A stretch of DNA of 64,000 nt from Lactarius indigo (taxonomy: Eukaryota; Basidiomycota; Agaricomycetes; Russulales; Russulaceae). Below are positions 34,501 through 45,926 of this stretch, piece after piece. The stretch lies in assembly GCA_025766275.1 (NCBI GenBank), contig JAFKAC010000034.1, positions 574,321 through 638,320 on the forward strand, in the 5' to 3' direction. Position 1 is the stretch's first letter. The number at the start of each line of letters is the position of its first letter. Below the pieces are notes generated by a model. The model was not told the DNA's origin. It did no database searches and saw only the letters and a list, made by a program, of their open reading frames with translations. Both the position numbers and the translations under genes were made by a program.

Positions 34501-36244
34501 AATGCCGTTTGGACTTACCAACGCACCTGCGACTTTCCAAAGCATGATGAATGAAATACTACGCACCTTCATTGATCGCTGCGCGATGGTTTACCTCGAT
34601 GATGTCATCATCTTCTCTCGCACAAAGGACGAACACATTCAAAACGTTCTTGATGTTGTAAATGCGCTTCACAAGCATGGCCTCATCCTGAACGAAAAGA
34701 AGTGTACGTGGGGCCGCTCATCTATACTTTACCTGGGTCACATAGCATCTGGCGAAGGCCTTCGAACCAACCCGGAAAAGGTTGACGCGATCCTAAAATG
34801 GCCTTCGTGCTCGACAATTTCCGAGGTATGCGGATTCCTAAATGTCGCCGGATACTACCGCTGATTCATACGGGGGTTCGCTAAGACCGCTGGACCAATG
34901 TATAAGTTGCTGGAAGGCAGCCCACGATGTGGCACACCTATTCAATGGGATGCCGACTGTGAGTTAGCTATGAAACACCTGAAAGAAGCGCTAACCTCGG
35001 CCGACCTTCTCATTCACCCGACGCCTTGGCGCCTCTTCGTTATAGATACGGACGCCTCCGGTGATTGTCTGGGCGCTGTCCTACAACAGACTTGTGACTC
35101 GTCTGTTGATTTAAAAAGGGGGAAAGGAGCTGGTGAGCAGAAAGACCGTTTCAAGCTAAAAGAAAGGGACTTACGCCCCATCGCCTTCGAATCTCGGCGC
35201 ATGACGCCCACCGAACAAAGATATTCTGCACAAGAAAGGGAGATGCTCGCCATCGTATACGCGTTACACAAATGGCGTGGATACATTGAAGGATCTCCAA
35301 TACTCGTACGTACCGATCACGAGTCTTTAAAATATTTCCTGACGCAGAAAAACCTTGGTCGACGACTTGCGCGTTTTGTGGACGACATCGCTCACTTTGA
35401 TGTCGAAATTATCTACAGACCTGGACGACATCAGTTAGTGGCAGACGCGCTGTCGTGAAGGAAGGGACATCAGGACGTACCTGATTCTGAAACCCTTACA
35501 CCCCTCTTCGCCACTCCACTGAATCCCACCGAAGAAAAGAAAGACCGAAGCGCCGTCTTCCAGACATTTGCGGAATATAAAAGGCATCTGCAGCAAGGGG
35601 AACAATCAACTGCGGTCGGAAATGGATCATACCTAGTAAACGAGGATATCCTGTGCAAGAGGACCCCTAATCGTTGGGGAGAAGAAGTGATCGTTGAAGT
35701 CCCAACGACGCAGGAGATGGCCGAAGAAAGGGTCAGGATGATCCATCGCGAATTGGGCCACTTGGGAGCCAAGACTATTGTGGCTGCTCTCCGGACGCGA
35801 ATTCATATCCCGTTTGCGCAGGAGATTGTTGAGCGTACACTCAGAAGCTGCGAAGAATGTCAATTTACTCACCGAGAACCCGCTACAACACAGCCGCTCT
35901 TCCCCATTCCTCGAGTCGATGCCGGAGATGCTTGGGCATTCGATTTCGTCGGTCCCCTCCCCAAGACTATGAAAGGGAATCGCTACCTCCTTACCGCGAT
36001 GGACCTCAGCACCGACTGGACGATCGCTCAAGCTATTCCTCAACGCTCCAGCAATGTCGTCGTTGACATGCTGCAGTACATCGTTCACACCTATGGGAAA
36101 CCGGTAACTGTCCTTACGGACAATGGAGCAGAGTTCTTATCATACGAACTGCAAAACTTACTGCGTCGATTGGAAGTCCAACACTCCCATACCACGCCAT
36201 ATCATCCTCAGACCAACGGATGTCTGGAAAAGTTTAACGATATT

Positions 36245-36249
36245 CTGAC
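36245..36249 (+). repeat. Target-site duplication of the solo LTR, left copy
   Basis: CTGAC here and at 36727-36731 flanks the solo LTR. Removing one copy restores the integrase reading NDILTQMLAKM. Confidence 0.85.
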
Positions 36250-36726
36250 TGTTACGCTCCACCTGCGTTAGTCCGACTTGGACCTGTTGATAGGCGTAAT
36301 CGACTTAGCGAAAACGAGTGAATGGGGATCTCGTATCAACCCAACACAAGCTGAACAGGGGCCCCGTGGGCACACTCTGCAGCTAAAGGATGAAAATGGA
36401 TACTCCTTGGCGAGTATGAGTGGAGGCACGCTTAGTCGAAGACTAAGGCAAACAAAAGACGAGTCAAGGGTGGATTGAAGAAGACCAAGATGGGGTTCTT
36501 GGTCTTCCAAGGCGACTACTTATACAAATACACACGGGCTTTAAAGCGCTGCTGGAACGATAGGAAACCAGTAGCGTAACTAGCTCGAACCCTAGTACAG
36601 CTATCCTAGAAGTGAGTCATACACGAGCCACAATCACATGTGTACTACTGTGCTGACTGATACGATGTAAGTGTCCATGACTAATAGTGAGTCAGTCCGT
36701 AGTCATAACCGGTTGTGATCGTAACA
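36250..36726 (+). mobile_element. Solo LTR (477 bp) of a second LTR retrotransposon, inside the integrase
   Basis: The ends TGTTACG and CGTAACA are inverted repeats of each other, as in many fungal LTRs, and 5-bp direct repeats flank it. It has no coding capacity and no relation to the host element's own LTR. It is the product of LTR-LTR recombination after a full insertion. Orientation is not determined; plus is arbitrary. Confidence 0.88.
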
Positions 36727-37507
36727 CTGACACAAATGTTGGCGAAGATGACCGCGCCCCAAAGGCAAAACCAGTGGGATGAACTACTTCCCGATGCCCT
36801 TCTCGCCTATCGGGCACATGTTAGTTCGTCTATGGGTGTGTCACCGTTCTTCTTGATGTATGGAAGGGAAGCGCGCTTACCAAGTGAAAGGATCCACCAA
36901 GTGTTCCAACGTAATCCGACGGACGAAGAAGTTGAGTTCGTCCAACAACGACGGCTGGAACATGTTCAGGATCTGGCTCGATTCCGGCGGGAGGCAAACG
37001 AACGAGCAGAGTCGCGCCTGGAAAAGGAAGCATCCCAGCGAGAAGAAGACTACCGAGAAAAGGGGCTTGGTATTGGAGATGTGGTGAAAAGACGGCATGA
37101 AGCTGGTACGAAGCTCCATCCGCGCTGGGATGGCCCTTTCATCATCAGAGAGGTCACTGATAAAAATACATACCAATTGCAGACACGGAATGGATACATC
37201 CTCAAAAACCTGTACAACGGTGCTCAACTCCAACGATATTTTCCGTCTTCTCGTTCTCAAGACTCCTTGTGGTTTGCAAGTTCCGATCTGAAGAGAAAAG
37301 ATACGGTGGCGTTACAACAAAGACAAAAAGAAGAAAGAAAAACTCCAGGATCTTCCGGACCCCGATAAAACACTTCATCGTTCCGCTCCTGCCCAAAAAC
37401 CAAAAAAAAATAGCCTCTGATTGGTCATGCTACTGTCCCAGAATCGTGGCGACTCTATTTCTCATTTCAGTTGTGACCGGAGTCACAAGAAACTACCGAT
37501 GGGGTAA

Positions 37508-37782
37508 TGTTGTGAACTGAATGAGTCAGCGTGACTCATCGGGGTCTTGTGACCTCCCCGTATTATGAAAGCAACGCGCAAGCCTGTATATTGCAGGTAT
37601 TCCGAGATCGTTTCCTACTGAATGTCTCAGATGTATTCTTGTAAGATAGGAGTAGGCCGCGTCAGCGCGACGCGCAAGCGTGTAGTCCAAATGTATTTAA
37701 ACCAGCGAGTTTGCGACAGGAATCACAGAATTCTCTCGCCCATCATTCCTGGCCGTTACGAATCGCTTAGTCAAGAAGTCAC
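37508..37782 (+). repeat. 3' LTR of the Ty3-like element, first 275 bp
   Basis: Identical to the 5' LTR apart from one C-to-T change. It is cut after GAAGTCAC by the DNA transposon and continues at 44114. The two parts sum to 296 bp, the same as the 5' LTR. Confidence 0.93.
37775..37782 (+). repeat. 8-bp target-site duplication of the DNA transposon, left copy
   Basis: GAAGTCAC, repeated exactly at 44106-44113. The 5' LTR contains this octamer once, at 31479-31486, which shows the pre-insertion state. Confidence 0.93.
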
Positions 37783-40700
37783 CAAGGGGGTTGCGGGACC
37801 GGAATTTTTGATATCCGGTCAGATTTTGTCTTTTAGGGGCTTTCCGACCCCTCCCCCCCCCCCCCCCCCTTCCAAATATGGTAGGTTTAACTCACGTTAC
37901 TAATATCTTTAAGTCACATGATACAAACTACACTTGACGCCGTCGACTTGTACTACCCGTGCAGCTGTCACAAGCCCAATTCTTGGGTGAAAACTCATAA
38001 TCCATACACGTTTGGTGGAACTAGTCAGTGTGAGAGCAGGAAAGAATCATAAATGGCACAGAAAATAAGGAAGAGCGAGAAGAACGCACCCAGACTGTCT
38101 CGCACCCTGGAACTCGACACTTCATCACATTCACCCCTGCGCCGATCTCAGAGTCGGTAATTGTGACACCGCACGTACACATGTTCAAACTAAGAACATT
38201 CGCTTTTCTTAACCGCCGTCCTCGAGTGCTGACAGGCAATTCAGGTAATGCGCAAATCGGAGAAAGACTCGGCGGCCCCGGATGAGGTGATAGGGGCCCA
38301 GGAACCAAGGTGGGAATGGCCGGCAGCGTGCCCTGCAGCGCAGTCAATTCGGAAGGTTGCGCAATCGTATCTGAAGGCTGCGTGCTTGGTCGCATGTTTG
38401 ATTCGAGGGCCTGCACTTGGGCCCGCATAGGTGATTCTGGGCTCGGGGTTGTGATGGTAGATTCGAAGGTGGATGTGGTCGATTCATTGGGTGCGTTTAA
38501 TCCACGGAGATCAAGACGGAGATGCGCAGTTTGGTGCGCAGTCGATGGGGCAGGTGTAGGGCGCGGGGATAGAGATGCGTATGGGTACCAAGTCGGAGAT
38601 GATGGGGGAGCTATCAAATAAGGATCAGAATCTCTGTCTCATGAACGAAATAGGGACGTACCCGGTTCGTTCTCGTCATCGTCACCATCACTGTCATTGT
38701 CCCTATCGCCGTCGCCGTCCCTATCGCCATCGCCATCATTTTTGTCATCGTCGAACTCCTGCTCTGAGTCTTGCTCCATCGCGTCTTCCTGAGAATGGCC
38801 AGAGTTGCCATGGATGTCGACATTGTGCGTACCAGGGCCTTCCTCTTGATTGTCCTGGTTGCCCGCATCTGAGCTGGTTATGGCGGTAACTTATTCAGAG
38901 AGCAAATCCTCGGAATATATTGGACTCACTGAAGATAAAGCCTAGCGCGGTGTGCTTCCGAAATGGCAAGTGATGGTTTGTTCTTTGGCCTTATTTTGCG
39001 GTATCTTTGGGCCTTATCCCGCGAATTCCAGACTTTTCGCATACCGTCCTTCTCGGATTGTGACAGGCAGACCGTGATGGGGAAGTCGTCTGGAGATTGG
39101 ATTCGATGTCAATCGCGAAAGTGTGCATGGAGACTGTATGTCCATACAGCAGGACTACCATCGGGACAATGGGGACAGACGATTGGAACGTTCGAGCAAG
39201 GAGATGCCTCGGAGGAAGTGGAGGCAGTAGCATAGTTGAAATGTACCATATTTGCGCATTTTGACTTCTTGCGGTCCACCGAGACGCTTCCAGCAGTTCC
39301 GCGGCCCTTCCTCAAATAGATCTGGCACATCGGAGCAGGGCGAAGACATAAGCCACAGAGCTCTTCAGAATTATCAAGCATACTATCGTGCAGTATGTGT
39401 GCGCCCATGTGTTCGAGGACGCGTTGTCCGTTCTTCCAGTTCACGATCGACCCACATCCGAGTCTTGGGCAGCCCTGGCTGTTTATGTCCATGGAGTTGG
39501 ACAGTTTTTCGTCGCACACAAAGCATGCTAACCCTAAACAAGGTCATTATATGAGAGTATGTAGCATATGGTCCTAACGTACCTTCGAAGCGATAAGGAA
39601 AAAATTCAGTGCGTCTCACCACCGGCAAGCTTCGGTAGTCCTGCGGCTGAAGGTCTTGAAACAGGCTACAGGAAAGGGTTACCAAAAAGCTGCCTTCGAA
39701 GAGAAAAGTTGGCTTTCCCGGGCTCAGAACTGAAACCGTGGGATTCAGCGCGTGGACATGTCGACCGTCAATGCTCTCGCAAGTGGCCTCCATTCGCATG
39801 GACCAACACCAGTCGTGTACGCGCGTCAGGTCATCTTCGATGGTCGCAGGAACAAGGCGCAAGATCTGGCAGTCTACCTTGGCAGTTGGATCAGCGAGAA
39901 GGTGGACGGCCAACTCATCGAGATTGGTTTGGGACGCAAACTGAAGTCGGTTGACTTGGGCTACAGCGAGGACAACGAGTGCATCACATCTGACCAGTAT
40001 GGCGACTGGGTTGCCAATGCGAAGAGAAGGGCCCACAGTTTCAGTATCACCAGTCGTAGTTGAGCCAGGCCAGGGGTCAGACTCAGATGTGGAAGCGGTT
40101 GGGCCAAAGCATGGTATATTTTGTACGCGCCTTAACCGATCTGTTGATGATCGAGCACTACGATAGGCCATTCGATAGCGGAGAGCCTTGGCCTTCGAGG
40201 TTTTACGGCCCTCCACAGTGATTGCAGAGTCAACATTATTTCTTGGCATCTCTTCGGCAATCGCGTCCTCCAAGTCCCCATCGTGTGTATAAGGAAGAGC
40301 CGTTTGAACGTTGTTCACACCTTGCACAGTGTCGGAAGGCGTATATGCAGGACCCTCAGGAGTGACCACGGGAGCGAAGTCATCGTCTTCGCTGTCATGT
40401 TCTTGGTTGCGTTGGTTTACAAGGAGAGTACCTAGTGGAGATAGGATGTCGATGTTAGGGTCACACTCTGCCCAAAGCTGCTCAAAGACATGTCCAGCGT
40501 CGGGTATACATGCGATAGCCTCTTGAGATCCCAAGAACCAACAAGAATGGAGGTTGACCCTTGCGACAGAAGGATCGCCACGCCAGTCCTTTGGGCTGAT
40601 GTGATCAAACCTTGAGGTAATTTCTCCGGCTTGAGCATCTCTGGTGATACAGGGTAATGCGAGACAACGAGTGCCAAGGTCCCACTCCAGGTGTTCTGCA

Positions 40701-43700
40701 AGAATCAGAGCGACTTCCGTTAGACCTGAGGCCCAACTACCAAGTTGTAGGACATCGACGTTTGTGTCTGTACCGACAGCAGTCCAAATTAAACCAAAGA
40801 AAGTTTCCAGGCGATCAGTCCCCAGCAGAATTGGGTAGAATTTACCATGCGGATTGTCGACTTTGGCTTTCGCGACGCAGTAGAATACATTTTTGATCAT
40901 GATCATGATATCCACGTAAGATTGCATTGGCATGAACTGGGTCCGAGCAGAACAGTCCCTGTAGAGGAAAAAGGCCATATGCGCAGCTGCGCTCAAGTGG
41001 ATCAATTGCTGGTCAAGATCAAGGTCGACACAGACATAGGGCATCATCAGGTGATGAGCAAACTGTCCGTATACATTGAGTGCCTCTCGCGCGCAAGCAA
41101 AGGATGGGCTAGAGTCAGCTGGTGGTGGAGGAAGTGACCATATCTCCTTGAGGAGAGAGTACGCAAGGACGACGTCCTGCTTGTCGTTGGGATTGAGGAG
41201 AGACCGGAGTCGATGAGGGGGAACGCCATGTGACTCGAGATGTGTCCGAAGTATTGCAGGAGTGACACAAAAGCCTTGAACTAAGATACCTTTCTGGCGC
41301 ATGAGGAGGTTCCGTTGACGCTTGAATACATGTTTGAAGTCCTTGTCGGCTGTGAGATCGTCTGGGCCAACAAGATAGTTCATGAGCTTCAGTGAGAATA
41401 GTTGCCCGTAAATAGGTGAACTTGCAGACAACTGGAAATTCATTGTCAGTATGACAAGCACATCTCCATGCTTTGCTTCGCCATCGGAGGCGATGCAGAC
41501 GGTGCGATAAACATGGTCCTTTCGCACATTTGTGTTTCCTACTGCGTTGAGAATCGACTGTATGACGCGCGCATGGTGTAGGCCTGTCTCTCTCTTGCAA
41601 GTACCTGAAAACATAATGGGATGCACGGCGTATTCACGGGGTAGCTCAGAGAGTGCACCAATCCCTGCAACAGTAGCCTCGCACGCAAGATGGACCCTGT
41701 TATCATTGATCGCGTCACAGAGAATGTCGAGTTCTCTTTCGGAAGTGAACTCAAGGGGGATATTGTGGCCATGTTCACGACAGATTCCGAGAAATTTGTT
41801 TGTCAAGTCGTCCCAGCGAACGCGTTGTTCGATAGCAAGTTCGTCGAGCATTATAACTTGATGTACAAGCCTGCCAGAGCATGCGCCAGAGTCCAGATTG
41901 TCACCAATGCCAGCCAGGCCAGAGTGACACGATATAATATTCTCCTCAATCTCGGAGACCGCTGGCACAGATGGGGACACGATAAGGGGTCACAAAACTG
42001 TATTATGTCGGATGGTAGAGATGCTTGGCAAGGACAAGGAGCGATGGGCAAACTCCGCCACACGTGCTCCGCCCAATCGGAGCATCACAATTGAACGCAT
42101 CAGGTCTTCGTTCGAGTAACCTTTCGGCTGGTACAACTTCTCTGCTGCGCATTCATACTGCTGGATCAAAGTCTTGATCCCGGTTCTGTGCTTGAGCCCT
42201 GCCTGTACCAGGGACGCTACACGATCGACTCGCCCACTTGCGATGGCCATGATCCATTGTTTGTGGTCGTCAAGGGCGGTGGCTTTCCCCAACAACTTTC
42301 GGCTTGCATTCAATTTGGTTAATCGCAACTGTCGCACTTGTCCAGTTTTACACCGAGCCACTTCAACAAGGCCCCCAACTCCATGGTAGACAAGTGGGGC
42401 ATTCTTGTGGACCCCATGTCAGATTCGGTCCATGACGCTGATGTAGAGGGGTATAGAGGTGAGAGCCTGACAGTCTTCGCAAGCGCTTCCCTGGCTAATC
42501 GAGGGTTTGCGACATAGCTTTGCTTGGATGTAAAACTTATCCTTGGTCGAGCGGTAGTCCCAAGGTACATTGCGTTCGCTGTGTAGACCGAAAGGATAGG
42601 AAATATGGTGATTTTTTCCGTGAGGGAACTCCACAAAAATGCCTTCACAACGAACTTCGCGGCGGCCTTCAAGACTTCCTTCAGCTCTCAAGACCTTCTT
42701 TGTTTTCTGCTCAGCACTGTGGGCACACGCATCAAAAGCGTGATCAGCAACATCGGAGCAAGCATCTGATACAATTTCAGGGACCAGGTCCGGGGTCTGA
42801 TCGATTACTATCGGTGAGTCGACTGACCCACTTGTGGTGATGGGCATGGGCTTGGGCACAGTCTCACATGTGGTCACAGGGAGTGATGTGGTTGCTTCAC
42901 AGGCGGCAACACTCATGGCGGTGGTTTGGCAAGTAAACTGGGGTATGCCAGGGGGCGCATATCTAGTATATGGTGAGTTCCCACTTATAGGCTCATTCGT
43001 CCCACACTCACCGAGTATCTATCTCATGCAACAGACCCTCGATCTTTGGCTCAATCATTGCACCCTCAAGACCGCGATGGAAGACGAAGAATTTGAAGAA
43101 TTGGATGAAACCATCCAAACCATATTCGCCACGATTGATCATTTCCTTCACATTTTCCCGCATCTCCAACTCTCCCCATCCAAACGCGGTCTTCAACATT
43201 GAGTTCAAGATGGCCCAGTCGTCCTCAACTTCGACCTCCATGCCTTGCTCTATGCTGATGACACAAGAGCGAGGATCGGCCGAGAAAAGACTAAGTTGGT
43301 GTGCCGGGGTTGCAAGAGGTACGTCATTGGGAATTCGTGTCGCAGCGGCTTCGAGTTTGCTCAGGAGCTCAACCCCCTTTTGACAGGGGACCTTCCGAGC
43401 TTCTGCTTGAAGAGGTGCTCCTGTTTTCAGGGCCTGACGTGTTTCCGCCAGCGTGTCATTGTCATTGTGCTTGTACGTTTCGAGCATCGCCTCTTGGTTG
43501 TCGCTCAGTTCACTGAAGCTCCTTTCATTAGTGTGGATTAGTGGTGGAGCAACTACTGTTGGCGGATTCAATGGGACTCTGGGCTTGAAGAACGCGCGGA
43601 GGTCGTGATTCGGCTGGTTAGCTTTGGGGGGTTTTTCAGGGGCCCTTTTCGGCCCCTTACTTTTGCTACTTTGTTTCTTCTGGCATGCCTTCGATGTGCG

Positions 43701-44105
43701 GTGGATGGCAAGGTTCTTCTTTCCACCAAAACCAACACGGACAGTTTCGTTACAGTCTGGGCAGATGAGCACGCTGGTCGCATGGAATTTAATTCCACTG
43801 CTGTTTGTGATTAGATTAGTCGGGCGTGTTTTATATCCCTTACTTCAAGTCCTTACTTTTCATTTTCTCGCTTGTTTTCTTGGTTTGTTTCGGACATTTA
43901 GAGTGCGTCAAGAAACTGGTATTGAATGTCTATCTAAACCAAACCATTCCCCCGACGCCTTGAGGATCGTTTGAGGAGGTGTACACGGCGCCACAAGGCG
44001 GATCATTTCCTAATTAGGAAGGTCGGAATTTCTTGTTCAGCCACCGGCCCCCCCCCTCCCCCCCCCCCACCCGCGGTTCGGGATTCCGGTCCCGCAACCC
44101 CCTTG
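37783..44105 (-). mobile_element. 6.3-kb DNA transposon with 23-bp perfect terminal inverted repeats and 8-bp TSD, family unassigned
   Basis: The left end CAAGGGGGTTGCGGGACC and following bases match the reverse complement of the right end perfectly over 23 bp. Long C-runs lie just inside both ends (near 37851-37870 and 44048-44070). One multi-exon gene fills the element on the minus strand. The 8-bp duplication fits the P, hAT or KDZ superfamilies. I saw neither hAT dimerisation blocks nor KDZ YDIACQ-type motifs. A TDRLETFFGLI block resembles the D-x2-E-x-F-F region of P-element/THAP9 transposases. Confidence 0.88.
37928..43772 (-). pseudogene. DDE-type transposase with N-terminal zinc finger and C-terminal PHD-like finger, three in-frame TGA
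   Basis: Exon 1 begins with the C2HC finger CPDC...HRTSKAC, followed by a basic Lys/Pro linker. Later exons hold YAPPGIPQFTCQTTAMS, KNAPLVYHGVGGLVEV, AEFAHRSLSLPSIST, then the core with TVCIASDGEAKHGD, ADKDFKHVFKRQRNLL and LLGTDRLETFFGLIW, candidate catalytic acidic blocks. After an intron comes a Cys-rich segment (ACFVCDEKLSN, CPRLGCGSIV, CGLCLRPAPMCQIYL, CPHC), then an Asp/Glu-rich tail. The last exons give CTCGVTITD, MKCRVPGCETVWFHQTCMDY and NWACDSC, which fits a C4HC3 PHD finger. TGA codons at 42419, 41990 and 39109 interrupt an otherwise continuous frame. The first codon of exon 1 is GTG and no in-frame ATG precedes it, so the true start is unsettled. Confidence 0.75.
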
Positions 44106-44113
44106 GAAGTCAC

Positions 44114-44134
44114 ACGGAAGTGGGCGACATCACA
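44114..44134 (+). repeat. 3' LTR of the Ty3-like element, last 21 bp
   Basis: The remainder of the LTR after the DNA transposon and its duplicated octamer; ends ACATCACA like the 5' LTR. It is followed by AAGT (44135-44138), the right target copy. Confidence 0.88.
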
Positions 44135-44138
44135 AAGT

Positions 44139-45926
44139 GACCTGAGCACGTGCGTCCCACGGTGTTGGAACAATGGACTACTAATAGCTTGAGCACTTCA
44201 TTACAGATGGAACTCTCTAAAAAAACAACCACTCAAACAAGAATGCCTAGTGTAGACAGTGTCTTGTTCACCATGCTAAAATGATTTGAAGCACAGACAT
44301 CACCCCACCTACACAAAATGCTGCTACCAAGATCCCCCTGAAATCCATATTCATTTTCTTGAAGACCTGAGTGCCCCTGCAGAAATGGAGTACTTCTGGA
44401 GAGGAGGGACCTTGAATTTGGACAAGGAAATGGAGGTCCATGATGTGTTGTGCTTGGGCCAGGGAAGTACCAGAGAGACAGACTACCTTGCAGACTACGA
44501 CAAATAATATATTTCCTGTAGCAAGTACTTGCATGGTACTACTAGTTACATCTATATCAGAGCTGCCAACCTTGTCTGTGTGAGACTGCAACTGTCATTT
44601 CCCTTTTGGGAAACTTCCCATGGACCCCTTGACACGCCAGACAAAATGACTTGAATATAGTCAGCTGGCGCAGGTCAGAAAATGATGGGGTCAGACCCAG
44701 GTCATGACAACACTGGGCAAGAGTAAACGGGGAACATGAGATGATGATCGGGTGAAGGCAATGCACGGGCTGGCATTCACCCAGGATTTCAGAAGTGACA
44801 TTTCGAGAATAGCAAGGGGGATTATGAGACAAGATTATATACATGTAGGACAGACCATTGGACAGACAGAAAACAGACTCGGAGACTGATACAGGCTCAC
44901 AATGAGCACTGACACAAGTGAATTACAATACGGATAGACAGAGACGAGACACGCATGGGTATCGAAGCCGATGTGGCCAAATCGTCGTGGGTGTATGATC
45001 TCGCCGAGTAGTCGCAGTTTGACGGATACGAATGCAGTGTACCTGGGGATCTGAGAATGGAGTCCTTGACACGTGACCGCACCACGCAGGTGCCGTATTT
45101 CCGCGGAACATACAAAACGGGACTGTATTGAGCGCGGCTGGCAGCTGGGTCTCTCGTAGGATCCACCGTCCATGAGTCCCAAGAGGGATCCGAGGTCATA
45201 TTCCTTAGCGAGGTGACGGATCATGTGAATGTGAATGGGGAAAGAAATGAGGGGTAGGTTTGTTCCCTTCGTATCGTGAGGACTGCCTGACAGTGTCTGT
45301 ATTAAACAAGACGAGGGACACCTCAAAATCTGTGATCCCGGCCGCGCTTGAACTCCCGCCTCTTTGGTCGTGGGAGGGGTAGAGATGGCCTTCTCAGACG
45401 TGGAGACTAAGGCAGATCTTCGCTTTCTTCCCGATGGTCCAGGGATTCCTGATGGCCAAGGCGCTCGTGGGACTAAAGGCATAGCCACAGTCCTGGCGGG
45501 AGTGCGACCGGATCGCGCGTCCTGTAAAGACCTGACAGGAGTGTTACTGGGGCTGGTTTCAGCCCTAGAGATCTTTGCAGAATGCTTTCGATCTAGACAG
45601 TGTTAAAAACCAGTTGACAGAAAATACAACGTTTGTGCGTACATCCGTGAGGAGTTCCAAAAGGAAGGTTCTGGATTCCCATCACTGAGGGAAATTGTTG
45701 AGCGTGTGTCGCACAGCGGAGAAAGAGCCTTATATCCCCAGGTCTGCTTAATAAGATTGAGAACATAGCCCCATTGCACGCCGTGAGTGCATGCTATAAT
45801 GTAATCGCTATCAGACTAACCTGAGCGACTCTTGGAGTGACTCCGGCACTGCAACAACTCTTCCAGGTGGTCCAGGCAAGCGGATCGTGAAGTCTGGAAA
45901 GACCATCCCGATCTAAGTTAGTTCCA
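44139..45926. other. Flank of the insertion with decayed repeats; original upstream region of uL30m
   Basis: Starts with the DNA that lay next to the uL30m start codon before insertion. No intact gene was seen. A plus frame at 45364-45606 (LRFLPDGPGIPDGQGARGTK) has a diverged relative at 46983. Confidence 0.4.

Larger units (their letters stand above)
31775..37368 (+). pseudogene. gag-pol polyprotein of the Ty3-like element, broken by five TGA codons and a solo LTR
   Basis: Starts MEPNTEVPAGQAGGLGRS. Gag ends in a CCHC knuckle (CYNCNELGHFARDC, 32720-32761). Protease has DTGAESNY (33524). Reverse transcriptase shows SPWSSPLLPVPKKDG, FTCLDLRSGYWQ, FGLTNAPATFQ and the catalytic YLDD (34592). 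RNase H has FVIDTDASGD, AQEREMLAIVYA and TDHESLKYF. Integrase has an HHCC finger (HRELGH, CEEC), FDFVGPLP, LTDNGAEF and LEKFND. No chromodomain was found. In-frame stops are TGA at 32213, 34097, 34145, 34862 and 35456. All code lies in one frame up to 36249. After removal of 482 nt (solo LTR plus one target copy) the same frame continues to 37368, giving 1704 codons. As it stands the copy cannot make a full polyprotein. Confidence 0.92.
31212..44134 (+). mobile_element. Ty3-like LTR retrotransposon carrying two further insertions
   Basis: The two LTRs are 296 bp and begin TGTTGTGAAC and end ACATCACA. Between them lies one gag-pol frame in the order Gag, CCHC knuckle, protease, reverse transcriptase, RNase H, integrase: the Ty3 order. 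A 477-bp solo LTR sits in the integrase and a 6.3-kb DNA transposon in the 3' LTR. Without these and their duplicated target bases the element is about 6.1 kb. I compared the LTRs base by base and found two differences, about 99.3 percent identity, so insertion was recent. Confidence 0.93.

Noticed and set aside
37783..44105. KDZ (Kyakuja-Dileera-Zisupton) or hAT assignment of the DNA transposon
   Set aside because: The 8-bp TSD would fit, but the YDIACQ-type KDZ blocks and the hAT dimerisation block were not found in the transposase.
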